Source of the DNA: Locusta migratoria
Lineage: Eukaryota; Arthropoda; Insecta; Orthoptera; Acrididae
Assembly: GCA_026315105.1 (NCBI GenBank)
Contig: CM048750.1
Location: 259,275,151 to 259,339,150, forward strand
Reading direction: 5' to 3'
Length of the DNA: 64,000 bases
A model generated the notes under the pieces. That model made no database searches, had not been told where the DNA came from, and saw only the letters and a list, made by a program, of their open reading frames with translations. This document shows, piece after piece, positions 50,759 to 63,031 of this stretch (position 1 is the stretch's first letter; every line of letters begins with the position of its first letter). Both the position numbers and the translations under genes were made by a program.

Positions 50759-53235
50759 GAACCAACATTGTCCTACAAGAAATATATAGAAAAGGCTAAA
50801 GTCAACATACGGAATGGTATAATCTGCAAACTAATTAACACTCACTCGGAGAAAGCCCTGAAATTCCATGTACATCATCCCTGAAATTGTGCTTTGCTCC
50901 AGCTGAATATGCATGTCCCGTATAGATAAGAGCGACGCATGCCCGCAACATAGATGCGCCACTGAATGATTTAGTCACTAAACCCCTTCTCCCATGGGGC
51001 TCACGATTGTTTCCTGAGTACGTGCAGGGCGAGCACTGGGCCCCGAGCTAATGCTGTCTTCCTTCCTTCCTTTCTTTCTTTCTTCACTTTTTTACTTCCC
51101 CGACTGCATTTACTTTCCTAACCTCACTCCTTCCCCTCCTCACCGGTAGACATAACCCTAGCAGTTTAGTCCCCCTATCCCAACCAAACAACCCAACCCC
51201 ACTGAATGATTCATGTTGTTTCATGTTTATTTCCACAGCCAATGACGCCTCACACGCCCACAATCGGCTGCCATGGTGGGCCTGAAGATAGTCTCACGAG
51301 CAGACAAAACTGTTGCCTAACAACAATAAGTATCTTGGGATCGAGACTGTTTTTAAATTTTAAGTTTATTAACGTTACTGTTTCTCAGAATTTTTTCTGA
51401 AATTCTAAATTTGTCATTACAATCAAGACACTCCAGGAATTAGGGACGAACGTCTTTCTGATATTTGTATGGAGTTTCAAATATTTGCAACTTTAAATGC
51501 TGTCTACGTTCCTCAATTTGAGAGACACGATTTTAATCTACAATTCCAAACATCCTATCTTTTAACTCTTTGTTCTAAATGGGGGTGATCTGGTCTGTTT
51601 TCCAATCATGGGGACCCATTTTCTCCACAGATGGTCCTAGATAAACCTGAGCTAGGTAAGGAACTAATTAAATATCTTAATTAACAAATGTGTGTGTGCA
51701 GAGCCTGGTTTCATTACTTCCCCGGTTATAAAAACACTAGTCTTTGAAACATGCTTTCTAATGTTGTGAAAGTTGAATGCCGTATACTTTGTTCCTACTG
51801 CTGTGCCAGATCGTTGGTGTGCACCAAAAATCTGACAACGTTTGAGAAATAATCACATATTCATTAACTTCTAAACAATATGAAGAACGGCTTTAACGTG
51901 CACTGACAACAGACCTTGAGATTCGCTCACGAAAAATCAAGACGAAAAAACTATTAGCGCAGATATAGCAATGCTTGAAGATGGACATCTTATGGTTTTC
52001 ATCGGTCGTTTACCATTTGTGTGAATCAAAAACATTTAACATCTTCAGTTACATATCGATAACCCATAAATCGACTGACTGGTACAGAAAAACTTTGAAA
52101 AAATTGAAAGGCGGTACTGCAGATTTCGTTTGGAATACTACTGGTGACGAATCTGACTTGTGCTCCTGAGAAGTGAATTCAACCGGCTTGACGGATCGTC
52201 AAAACATAACCCTACTAAGCCTATATGAAGAAAGTACGACTAACTTGCAGTTCATGGTGATTGCTAGTGTCTCTCTCCTTTTGATTTAAATTGATGTAAC
52301 CACGACAGCAAACTGACGTAATGTCATTAACGACTGGAAAAGTTTTATAACAGAAAATTTTGTGGTAGTTCACAAAATATCAATCACGATAACACATCGT
52401 AACGGCAACTCTGACTTAACACATCTGTTTAAAAAAATTTAAATGCATGTAATAAATTTTCATCACATGAAACATTTTAAAAATATCATTACTGAAGTTT
52501 CGCACGAGTAGGAGCATCATTGCTGTAGAGACTGGTTTCACTGAACGCAAACACGTATAACGTTGAATGAAATGTTTGAAAATTGATCTTTAAGTAATCC
52601 TTGACTTGCAAAAATATTTAGTACGTGGTAAGTATACCTACTCACCTACTTTGAAGTGATCGACGCAGAACTTTTTCCCCACGCCTGCGCGTTGTGTCGT
52701 GCGACTTATGAATCAAGATGAAGTATTCAACAATGAAATCCAAATACCGCTCTCTGTAAAAGCGTTGCGGAAACGCTATCCGAGTCAGCGCGCTGTATTC
52801 CCGCGAATCTAACTTCTAGGGACTCCTGGCGCAGACACGTAATGGACACCCTACAATGACGCGGTTATTCTGCTGCGGTATTTCGCCACTGGAGCCCTGA
52901 TATGACTCAGCGTAAACCGAGGCGACAACTGTGCGATAACGTTTGTGTTTTACGTTGCGTAACGTTTACTGCTTTGACGATAAGCAACGTGGCGTAATCT
53001 TGAGATGACCGAGTGATGAGTTCCTGTCGAACACGTACGAGCAGACTTCGCAGTTAACGTGCAACGTCACAACTGACTGACACACCTCTATGATTAATGA
53101 CGAAATCACGGAGATCCCGAGTAACGCCCGAGCACCACGTTATCTCTCACGTGCCTCGAAACTTGTCACTGTCTAAGAGTAACAAATAATTCTTTTCTCA
53201 GACTTTATGATTTGCCGATTACATTGGCATTTATC
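50759..53235. other. No gene identified; small CT-rich repeat
   Basis: 51059-51084 is a (TTCC/TTTC)n tract in a pyrimidine-rich block (51050-51200). The rest (to 53235) has only short frames with no motif. Confidence 0.4.
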
Positions 53236-53239
53236 AGAA

Positions 53240-53935
53240 AGCAAAGGGCCTGAAAGAATAGTTGAACAAAATGGACAGGGTCTTGAAAGAAACGTATACG
53301 ATGAACATTAACAGCAAAACAAGGCTAATGGAATGCAGTCTAAGAAAATCAGACGATGCTCAAGGAGTTAGATTATGTAATGAAACAAAGGAGGTAGATG
53401 AGTTATTTTTTAGGCAGTAAAATAACATACAAAGGGTGGCAGTGCAATGCAGAACGGCAATGTGAAGAAAAGCGTTTCTGGAAATTTGTTAACATTTAAT
53501 AATGAAGCGTAAAGAGGTATTTTCTGAAGGTATTTGTATCGAGTGTTGCATTTAACGGGAGTGAAACACGGACGATAAATTGTTCAGACACAAAGAAGAT
53601 AGCTTTTGAGATGTGGTGCTGCAGATGAATGCTGAAAATTAGGTGGGTAGATAGCGTAACTAATGAGGTTGGACTGAAGAGAATTTGCGCGAAGAGGAAG
53701 TTCTGGCATACGTTGACTGAAAGAAGGGATCGATTGGTAGGACATTCTTGGACATCAAGGAAACGGATATTAATGATTGGAGGAAAGTGTATGGGGTAAA
53801 AAATCGCAGATGTTTACCAGGGACGAATACGTAAGTTCAAATAGATGTGTGTTGCCATTCTTATGAGAAGTTGAGTAGGGTGGAGAGCTACAACAAACTA
53901 GTTCTAACTGAAGACCAGAACAATATTTTTCTTGG
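53240..53935 (+). pseudogene. RTE LINE 3' fragment, highly decayed
   Basis: Follows the reference at 21590-22260 in inverse orientation: GGACAGGGTCTTGAAAGAAA (matching the MDSVLKG region), ATGGAATGCAGTCTAAGAAA (VMECSVRKSG), GTAGATGAGTTATTTTTTAG (EVDEFCYLG) and AGGTGGGTAGATAGCGTAAC (RWVDRVT). It ends GTGGAGAGCTACAACAAACT and GAAGACCAGAACAAT. No frame survives. Confidence 0.85.
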
Positions 53936-55230
53936 TTCCATGTTATGTCTCCTATGGGAATGTGTTACGTAGTTTGAGGCACTGTATCCTGTCCATAAAA
54001 TAAACTTAGTAAATAGCTGAAGACGACTAAGATAAGAGATGTGAAAATATCTTTTAAAATGATTTAAATTCAAAATTTAAATATGGCCACATGCTGAAAA
54101 ATTACGATATTTTCGTAAACATCTGAACTCCACGATCAAATCAAGTTTACAACGAACTGAGAAGTCATGATGCCTTCCATTGTTGGAGGTTTTGCTTCGT
54201 CGCAAAGATGATGGCACTTTGGTATATTAGTTTATCGGAAGCCGACGCACAAGGATTTTTATTTACGTACAAATAGCTGCCTACATCCTTTCCAGACGAT
54301 ATGAATGTTCTTAGAACTTCCCCACAGAGCAGATATTTCTGATGAAAGCAAAAACGATCTTTGAAGGCAGTGACTATTTTCGGCGGCATATAAAGAAGGC
54401 GTTGTGAATGAAACCGTAGAGGGCAGTAGAATGTGTAAGAGGCAAAGAAACAAATCCATGGATTTTCTGCAATATGTGGGAAGCCTGTCGTGGAAAATAG
54501 GACCGCTTCTCAGCAGACAAAGTGGTTTTTCGTCGTCCACCCGAGATAGCTGCACTCGTGGGCTCCGTTAAAAACTATTTTCCGCTCCGAAAAACTGGAG
54601 TTTTCTCTTCTAAACTAATGTTGTCTTTCTTACATCGGACACATGTACGGAACACCTGAAGTACAGACTTTTACAGCCCAAGAAGCCGGCACTGTTTCTA
54701 CGACAACGTCGAAAATTTGGCAAATACATCATTTTTGGGACTAAATGGTGAAGGAAGCAAAAGAAATTCTCTTGACAACGAACTTAAGAGAGACAGTAGT
54801 TTTAACTTAGGTAACTCATGGAACCCGATACTTCCTGTACTGAACTTACAAAGACATCACAGAGCAGATCACAGCAAGACATCGACATCCGAACATAGAA
54901 CGCGAAGTCACAGATACAGAGTAAAGGCGTACATTATGCACTTCTTTGTAGCAGACCAACGCCTCTGGCGCATGTGTATCTATGGCCGCATGTGCAATTG
55001 CACAGTCCACAAGTTTAAAACGATGGAGAGAGCGCGCTGGATTGTCAGTCTTACGGCTCACCCCGAGAATGGCTAAACGTTAGCCGAAATATTTGAAGAA
55101 TTCTGGCGGCTGTATATCCAAAATTTAATGGAGCAAAGTAGAAACAAAAATTTTGATGATTTTAAATACAAAATATGTAAAAAGTATTTTAATAAAAAAA
55201 TTTGAAACAATGGCGTAATCACTTATTTTA
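53936..55230. other. No gene identified
   Basis: A 98-codon minus frame (54259-54555) and a 119-codon plus frame (54717-55076) show no known motif. Confidence 0.35.
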
Positions 55231-55244
55231 AAATAACTAGTTTA

Positions 55245-55446
55245 AAAAAAAAGTTCAAATGTTTGTAAAGCTTATGGGACTTAACTACGGGGTCATCAGT
55301 CCCTAAACTTACAAACTACTTATGAACTACCTACAACTAAGGACGGCACAAATATCCATGCCCGAGGGGGGATTCGAACCCCCGACCGTAGTGGCCGTGC
55401 AGACCGTGACTGAAGCGCCTCAGTCCCCTCGGCCACCGCGGCCGGC
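55245..55446 (-). repeat. tRNA-Leu/Ser-derived SINE with 11-bp TSD
   Basis: TAACTAGTTTA flanks it at 55234-55244 and 55447-55457. A-rich tail at the left (AAAAAAAAAGTTCAAATG), tRNA head at the right. Very close to the copy at 39302. Confidence 0.93.
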
Positions 55447-55572
55447 TAACTAGTTTATCAAACAATTTATTAAATATGTTTCTATAAGACCTCACGAACT
55501 TTCACCCATATTAAGCTAAACGTTCTGCTGCCAGAGATTAGTATGCAAGTATTTTACTTTACGAGAATTTTC

Positions 55573-56440
55573 TTTAATCTACATCTACATAGATACTCTG
55601 CAAATCACATTTAAGTGCCTGGCAGAGGGTTCATTAACCACCTTCATAACTTTTCTCTACCGTTCCATTCTCTAATAGCGCGCGGGAAGAAAGAACACCT
55701 AAATCGCTCCGTCCTCGATATGATTTATTTTATTGGGATGGTCATGTCTCCCTAAGTAGGTGGGTGCTAGCAAAATATTTTCACATTCAGAAGTAAAAGT
55801 CGGCGATTGAAACTTCGCAAACAGATCACGCCGCAATGAATAACGTCTTTCTTTTAATGATTTCCACCCCAATTCGTGCAACATTTCCGTGACGCTTTTC
55901 CCCCGTAACGTGATAAAACAAAACGCGCTGTCCTCCTCTGAACCTTCTCAATATCTCCCGCCAGTCCCGCCTGGTGAGGGGCAACAGTACTCCAGGAGAG
56001 GACGCACAAGTGTGATGTAGGCAGTCTCTTTGGTGGAGCTGGTGCATCTTCGAAGCGTTCTGCCAATGAAACGTATCCTTTGGTTCGCCTTCCCCACAAT
56101 ATTTTCCGTGTGTTCTCTCTAGTCAAAGTTGTTCGTAATTGTAACTCCTAGGTATTTGGTAGAATTTACGACCTGAAGGTTTGACTGATTTATCATGTAA
56201 TTGTTCAGCGGGTTTCTTTTAGTGGTCATGTGTATTACTTCACACTTTTCTTTATTCAGTGTCAATTGCCAATCTTAGCACCAAGTAGAAATTTTGTCTA
56301 AATCGCTTTGCGGTTGCTTTTGATCCTCTGTTGACTTCACTAACCGATAAACGACACCATCATCCGCGAACAGTCTAAGGGAGCTATTCAGATTGTCTCC
56401 TAAATCGTTTATAAACACGAGGAAGAGTAGGGGACCTATA
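55573..56440 (-). pseudogene. LINE-A reverse transcriptase and 3' end
   Basis: On the minus strand, from 56440: FADD-region remnant (ACGACACCATCATCCGCGAA complement), then the TKYLGVTI region at about 56150, and from 56126 down LAERFEDAPAPPKRLPTSHL, GLAGDIEKVQRRTARFVLSR and YGGKASRKC. 55884-55699 has LHELGWKSLKERRYSLRRDL and SECENILLAPTYLGRHDHPN. The 3' tail is at 55573-55600. It shares the FEDAPAP(P)LKRL segment with the copy at 46.2 kb, so the two may be one subfamily. Confidence 0.88.
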
Positions 56441-57695
56441 ACGGTTATTTATTTAGTGAATCCAAATTACTGTCACTATCTTTCAAGAACTGCAATCTAA
56501 TTCAGTGGAAGTGTGTGTCACTTATAACTGAGGATTCCAAACTATCACAAACAATCCTGATGCTTCTCCCTCTTAATTTCAGTGACACTTTCCTTCTTTT
56601 GAATTGGTTCCCACATTGGAAGCACTGATTTACTAACACAGTAGTTACTCGAAGCCACATCAAAGAGTGCTTTAATGATCAGATGAAGCATACGGCACAC
56701 CAGCTCGACTTGGTACACAATAGAAACTTTGACGACGGTGTAAAAAGTTGTGAACTATTTTGTATTTTCAAACTAGTTTTAAAAATATAAAATACATTTA
56801 AAAACTTACTTTACACAAAATATCAACTAACTACCTTCAGTGAAAAGGTAATTAAAACGAAATACAAAAGACTGTTTGCTATTCTAGATCTTCATTTTAC
56901 ATACATCCAATATGTCAAATCAGTGAAGGTGATCCCATATGAAGAACGTATGAAAATAGCCAACAGACTGCTACTGCTGTAGATGTAGTCATTTTCCACG
57001 GTAAACTACATTAAACCGTAGCAGACCTTAGGTCCTGCATACAGAAAGTAGCGACAACCTTTCGTGCGGATTGCCAACAATGCCACTGGTCAGTTGCACC
57101 TCACGTGGTACATCACATGCAGTTCATTAGACTTTATTATAAGCGGAAGCTGCGAGGAAGAGAGTTGTGTTTTTGTGCGAAATAAGATAATCGAGCAGAA
57201 CAAGAAAAGAAATGAACTAATAATGGTCTACAATGGGAAGCAAAAATTTCCGTTATGATCAAAATCTAACGTATTAAATGAAACAGCAACCCCAACAAAA
57301 AACTACTGCATCATAAATCTAAAAATACGAGAATTCTGTAATACAGAAATAAAACCAACGCACAGAGTTATTTAACATCACTAACAGTCATTTTAACGAT
57401 TTTATGACAATTATACCTTTATAAATTACAAAATCAATAAAACTAAACCTACAACCACAGATAAAACAACGAATAGTAATATAAATACCATCTTTGTTAC
57501 CATCGAAATATATGTAAACATATGATCCTAACGCGAGAACTGTCAAATATAGTTTTATAACATGAGTATAAAAAAGATTATGTATGTATGACATTCAACC
57601 TAGTCGTATAACTATTTGTTATACACAGAGAATAAGCTCTTATAATTTTGCTATTAACAATATTTACCCGCAGGACACACAAAAATGTGAATAAG
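56441..57695. other. No gene seen
   Basis: AT-rich. Frames of 60-70 codons only, no motif. Confidence 0.4.
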
Positions 57696-57703
57696 GTAAG
57701 CCG

Positions 57704-57897
57704 CCGGCCGCGGTGGCCGAGGGGACTGAGGCGCTCCAGTCACGGTCTGCACGGCCACTACGGTCGGCGGCTCGAATTCCCCTCGGGCATGGATATTTGT
57801 GCCGTCCTTAGTATAAGGTAGTTCTTAAGTAGTTTGTAAGTTTAGGGAATCATGACCCCGTAGTTAGGTCCCACAAGCTATACAAACATTTTTGAAT
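57704..57897 (+). repeat. tRNA-Leu/Ser-derived SINE with 8-bp TSD
   Basis: GTAAGCCG at 57696-57703 and 57898-57905. Head GCCGGCCGCGGTGGCCGAGG in continuation, tail ACAAACATTTTTGAAT. Confidence 0.88.
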
Positions 57898-57905
57898 GTA
57901 AGCCG

Positions 57906-60360
57906 AAACAGTTGTGAAAAATAACGTCTCAACCCAGCAGCAAATTTGGGCCATTTTAAAAAGGATATGATCAATAAATTGTGATCACAGTAGCGAGCTG
58001 TATTCTGAGGGTCATTTGGTTATTGAATTTATGATAAATTTGACAGAGTAAAAGCAACCGAATGGATCCTCTTTTTGAGGAAAATGTGAAAATCAGAATG
58101 CATAGAATAAGGCAAGAATCAAACTGTTTGTTACACTAATTCACTTAGGTGTAGGAAGGGTACTTTCAAGGAAATTCAGGAGAGGCAGGCAGACTGAAAT
58201 CGTCTTAATCTTTCAGCCTAACGAGATGGAAGCTAACACAACCGATCTGCCTGATAATGGAATATTTATGTTACCCGTTTCCGTCTCTGCTTATGGACAG
58301 CCGGCGACTTTACAAATTCTCTGCTGTCTTTCTTTTGTGATTATATTCATAACTCATGGATTATCCAGCGTATCACAGACTACCACTCAGATATGAAGAC
58401 GAGATAAAACGTATGCAAAGTAGGAGAAACCGATTTATGCCCCGTTTCTTCTCATGATTTATGCATTGCCTACTGAATGCTACTCGTACGTCAGATACAG
58501 ACATTTACCGTTGTGAATGTTGGTTGAGCTAATGAATTCATTCGCAATTTCACTCGCGCTCTTAAGAGTAGAAACCGATTCGAAATCATTTTAATGAAAA
58601 CGGAAAGGGAAACTGCGGATAAGGAAGTCTTTAGATCGTCGTCACGGTCAAAGACTTATTGAAAGCCTTCATCGTTCACTCATTTCATATTTGTTTTTCA
58701 GCAACAGCAGGCCGTAAAAATGATATTTCCGAATGACACAGTACAGTACCTACTGTAGTGGGACGGATTGTCTCCCCTACCACCTTATGTCAGCTCAATT
58801 TCGCGGAAGATTATATTTTAATGTTTTTAAATGATTTTTATGTAAATGTTTTATGTTATATGATTCTTAAAAGAGTTTTCGTATGTTTCTTGTTTTTCAT
58901 ATTCTGTGACGGCGATCTAACCTACGAGAGAAACATCTTAGACGCCGACCTCAAGGAGTAAACATCTGGCCACTTCAAGTCGCGGGTCGAAGGCCACGAG
59001 GCAAGAAGATGCTGCTCTCTGCGGTTATCGTCGCGGATATTGACATTATAGAAACTTTCGTGGAAAATCAAAAAGACCATAAAATCAGTCTTTGTGTAAC
59101 TGTCATTGATTCATGATCTGTATTGTGAGAGCAATAAATGTCATTGAGTCTCGAAAGTTAACCTAGTGGCAACGATCATTACTTTGATATTTACAGAAAT
59201 TTTACAAGAAATATATTCATTGACTGGAGCTGAAGAATTATTTACTGTCAAACCATTTTACAATTTGAAAGAAGACATTTAGGGAAAGTTATTTTATTTG
59301 ACAGAAAGCAAGAAGATTATTTTTTTCATTTTTTAGTATTTTAATCATATATATCAATCGATAATCAGTGAACAGGACTTATAAATATCTTTGTCTATAG
59401 CAACCAGCACAACTACCAACTTCTGTTTGACAGTTCGATCTTTAAGCGAAGATTTATTTCAGAGTAACAGTTTTAAAGACATGCAAACCTAGAATCATAT
59501 GCTTCTATCTGCGCAAGGATCTGTCGTTCAAATTTCACAATACATGATTATATTTTGATTTTTTTTCTTATTAACGAGCGGACTCCTTTCGGATCCTGAA
59601 GTCTGACGCGGCACATTAAAATTTTGGTCTTTAGTCCAATGTAAGAAGAGGTCGTACCTCCTCACTACGAATGTCTGACAATCTACATCCAAGGATTGAA
59701 AAGTTTTCACAGTAACGCAGTTTACCAGTGAGATGTTAATAGGTAAGATACTTGCAGACAGGACCGGCTATAACTATCCATGCGCCCCGGCGAGTCGCCA
59801 TTTGGCGTCCTTTACTACAGAAACACCGAACCTTGTAGCGCTTTGCCACAGGGTTTGTAACTGTTTTATAGAGATCGTCCTAAATAGTTTATTACGTCAT
59901 CTCATGCTCATAGCATTTTGTTTTCGTAGTGATTTTTTTTCGTTGAAAAAGAAAAATCGGAAATAAAATGCAAATGATTTGAAATCCCGCTGAGACGCAT
60001 CCATTTGAGTACCGTGTCTCCTGTGGCACCACTGTCCAGCATGCTGTTTCCGCTGTCCCAACAGTTTACAGCCGTGATACATTGTTTGGGCATTAACATT
60101 TTTGAAAATTATCGAAAACTGTGTTCTACCGCACTGTACAAATACATCTACATCAATGTGTGAATGTACGTAGGGTTTTCTGTTTGTGATGAAGACCATG
60201 GTGGAAACATTTGTGTGAATGTGATTTTACTTGCCTTTCAGAAGGTCAGCAAACTTCTTTACAGTGAGATATTTATCCTGTATTATAGCTCTCACGTCTT
60301 CCATTATAAAGTTTGCAATCAACAATGCATATAATTTATGTCCACATACCCCCAACCACT
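57906..60360. other. No gene identified; possible transcript end near 59135
   Basis: Short frames only (67 codons at 58758-58961; up to 100 codons minus at 59897-60199). An AATAAA at about 59131 could be a polyadenylation signal. No domain or repeat family was recognised. Confidence 0.35.
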
Positions 60361-60365
60361 CTCAG

Positions 60366-60366
<1 letters not shown>

Positions 60367-60452
<86 letters not shown>
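60367..60452. repeat. (AT)n(AG)n compound microsatellite
   Basis: AT repeats to about 60415, then AG repeats to 60452. Peptides such as YIYIY and RERER are artefacts. Confidence 0.97.
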
Positions 60453-60458
<6 letters not shown>

Positions 60459-60990
60459 TATTCCGTTTAAATTGTCACACAGCGAGATACAAATTCGTTT
60501 TCCGCATGTTACTATGTCAATAAATGACAATGCTATTGAATGGTAAAAATCTGGAAATATAAAGTGCACTTTTGGGTATTACTGTGCGCTGACATGGCCA
60601 AGAGCACAAATCGGCAACAGGGCACAACATGCGAGTGTTGTAGGTAGTCTAGCTGTTCACGAGAAGGCGAGGCATGCGGCGTCAAGTGACGGTCTGCGTG
60701 ACACTGCGAGCAATGGCAGCGCTCACATCTATCTCGTACCGTTTGCGCTGGCCTCTATTATGCATTGAGGATAGTTGGCGAAGGGAAAATAACTAGTGCC
60801 CTGTGGTCCTCTTGCCGAACTGTCCCCTTAAGCCAATTTCGGCGTACAGTAACATCCAAAAGTCCACTTCATATTTCCTGATTTTTACCATTTAATTGCA
60901 TTGTCATTTATTGACATAGGAACAAGCGGAAAACCAATTTATGTTTGTAGCTCAGTGTCTGACAATTTGCACGAAATATTTTTCCTCATT
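60449..60990. repeat. Long foldback element (about 145-bp arms)
   Basis: 60449-60593 and 60841-60990 pair as inverted repeats. Shared words include GAGGAAAAATATT, AAATTGTCA, GTTTTCCGC, ATGTCAATAAATGACAATGC and GGTAAAAATC. By eye about 80-85% identical. The spacer 60594-60840 is unique GC-richer sequence. The microsatellite abuts the left arm exactly. Confidence 0.82.
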
Positions 60991-61240
60991 TATGACTCAC
61001 CCTATAATTGTGAGAGCGCTTTGTTCCTACGGTTTACTGGACATAGCGATAAAGGTGTACCCCTGTCGGGACCTATTTTGCAGGGAAAGCCTTAAAGTTT
61101 CGTAACGAAGTAAACGAAGGTGAAACTGATATCTTATCGCTTTTGAGTGCCTTCTAATGTATTTGAACGTTATATTTAGTTCTTGTTCACCTATTATACG
61201 TTCAAATACATTTTGTAATTTTTTTTTTTTTTATGTTTTC
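60991..61240. other. No gene seen; small hairpin
   Basis: 61156-61175 and 61193-61212 pair (ATGTATTTGAACGT / ACGTTCAAATACAT). Nothing else is recognisable. Confidence 0.4.
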
Positions 61241-61254
61241 CGTGATATCCGACC

Positions 61255-61309
61255 TTCCCGCTTATTCGACCTTGACGTAGCCGGTTTGGTCGGATAACCG
61301 AGACTACTG
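61255..61309. repeat. Right terminus of a pogo/Tigger-like element
   Basis: Ends GGTCGGATAACCGAGACTAC, then TG and TA. Inverted, this is CAGTAGTCTCGGTTATCCGA, a typical pogo-type end. No matching left end was found upstream, so the element is probably truncated. Confidence 0.5.
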
Positions 61310-61784
61310 TATTTAGTTTTCACATAACTTTTGATCAATTTTTTGAAATGAAGTTTAAGAGATTTTGAATGTATAGATTTTTCCGTTTCCTACCTAGCCA
61401 ATACGTGCCACGTAGGTGGATATAATTTTTAACTAAAAAAAAGAAAAAATAGTATTGCGTGATATCGCCTGAGTAGGAAAAAGGGATTTAGATTTCGAAA
61501 GATGTAGACTGAAATAATATCTTTTTCGCCTTTCTTTTTCGCAGATACAGTTTTACAATTTGTATGGTTAGATTACAGTCTTATGCAACTCCAAAAATTT
61601 GTAAAATTCTACAGTTGCAAAAAAAAAAGGTAATTTAACCTATAGAAATTCAATAATATCGTAATTACTTTTCATCTTAGAAATTTTTCAGCTTTTGTAA
61701 AGCAATTAGATTGTAATTTGTTTGGTTGTTACGGGATAATTGGATAAAAAAAGAATGGTGAACAGTTTTCAAGAAAGTAACCAT

Positions 61785-61829
61785 CAGTTAATTAGTTCCC
61801 ATAAATGAACTAGTTTGTCCATCTCTAAT
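61785..61829. repeat. hAT-type terminus, partner not found
   Basis: Inverted, it reads TAGAGATGGACAAACTAGTT, like the TAGAGATGG ends of hAT elements such as the one at 18.5-20.7 kb. I found no left end or TSD. Confidence 0.35.
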
Positions 61830-62088
61830 TCCCATGCATATTTATTCGCCAGGTTGGTTGGTTTGTTTGTTTGCTAATACGAGGCGCGTGTCCAGAAAGC
61901 AAGTTCCGTTCGGTTATATAAAACGAACGGGTACAGATACAGAAAAAAATATTGCATTGTACAAAAATCTACAACTGTTAAACTACTTTTCTACATAGCT
62001 CCCGAAATTTTGTAGGCACAAGGTTTTGCATGCCTTTTTCATAGAATGTTGCCGCCTGTGTATTCAACCATGTGGTAACATGTTCTTT

Positions 62089-62549
62089 TGTGTCCCAGCC
62101 TCGTCGCCGCTTTTGTGTCTCGTTTCCGTCGTAGGTGTCGGTGGCCGAGTGGAATGAGACCGACACAGGAATAAAGATAGCACGCTGGTGCAGGTACGGA
62201 GGGGAGCAGCCAGAAACTAGAAACACTAGAGTAAATTAGAACGAGATATATATTGCACAGAATTTATACAATACTTAACTTTTACATAGCTCAGTACTGC
62301 AGAATGCTGATACATAGTTGAGCTAGAGGTCTGCTGTACGATAGCAAAGTCTTCACTGGTGCCTATCTGATTCCGAAGTGTTAACTGGTTCCTATCTCAG
62401 TCCCAAGTGAACGATGTCGTTCAGTGGTGGCCACGAGCGGAGTTGTAGTAGAGGGCGCTCGTGGCTGACGTCGTAAGAACGCCGCGCCGTGCGTGCATGG
62501 CGGCGCGCGGCGAAAGTAGGAGGCGCGCACTTTGGACTTGTGCGACACC
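62089..62549. mobile_element. 461-bp insertion in the mariner left arm, 11-bp TSD
   Basis: ACATGTTCTTT occurs at 62078-62088 and 62550-62560. The insert starts TGTGTCCC and ends GCGACACC. It has a GC-rich 3' half (62430-62530), an AATAAA at about 62170 and a tRNA-like GTGGCCGAGTGG at 62143-62154. It has no poly-A and matches no family I recognise. TG...CA-like termini recall a solo LTR, but an 11-bp TSD does not fit that. Confidence 0.6.
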
Positions 62550-62639
62550 ACATGTTCTTTCAGCTCATCATCGTTGAGATGATGTGCACCAAGGACAGAT
62601 TTTAGGTGTAAGAAGAGGATTACTGTCAAAAGATTTTTT

Positions 62640-62835
62640 TCCACGATAATGCCTGACCCCTCACACCGATGTGACCAAACAATTCTTACGGAAATTTCAA
62701 TGGGATCTGTGTGATCATCCTCCATACAGCTCGGACCTCTCTCCTAGCTACTTTCATCTCTTCTTACACCTAAAACCTGCCCTTGGTGGTCAACACTTCA
62801 ACGATAATAAAGAGCTGTTACCACATGGTTGAATA
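62640..62835 (+). pseudogene. Mariner transposase C-terminal fragment
   Basis: Reads PHTDVTKQFLRKFQWDLCDH, PPYSSDLSPSYFHLFLHLKP and ALGGQHFNDN, then a stop. HPPYSPDL-type sequence with the last catalytic aspartate is typical of mariner (DD34D) transposases. The N-terminal and central parts are absent. Confidence 0.85.
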
Positions 62836-63031
62836 CACAGTCGACAACCTTCTGTGAAGGATGCAGGCAAAATCTTGTGGCACGCTATGAGAAGTGCCTA
62901 CAAAATTTCGGCAGTTATGTGGAAAAGTAGTTTATGAGTTGTAGAATTTTGTGCAATAAAAATTTCTTCTGTTTCTGTGTACAATTTCATTTTATTACCA
63001 AACGGAACTTACTTTCTGGACGCGCCTCATA

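Larger units (their letters stand above)
61880..63029. mobile_element. Palindromic mariner made of two 3' halves
   Basis: TA (61878-61879, 63030-63031) flanks inverted ends CGAGGCGCGTGTCCAGAAAG and TGAGGCGCGTCCAGAAAGTA. The inversion extends far beyond a normal TIR: both sides encode the transposase C-terminus, the left on the minus strand (TWLNTQAATFYEKGMQNLVP, CRKVV) and the right on the plus strand (QWDLCDHPPYSSDLSPSYFH, LFLHLKPALGG). The arms meet near 62625. A 461-bp insertion sits in the left arm. Confidence 0.82.

Noticed and set aside
62089..62549. Solo LTR of a retrotransposon
   Set aside because: TG...C(A) ends are suggestive, but the 11-bp direct repeat is too long for LTR integration (4-6 bp). 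Left as unidentified.
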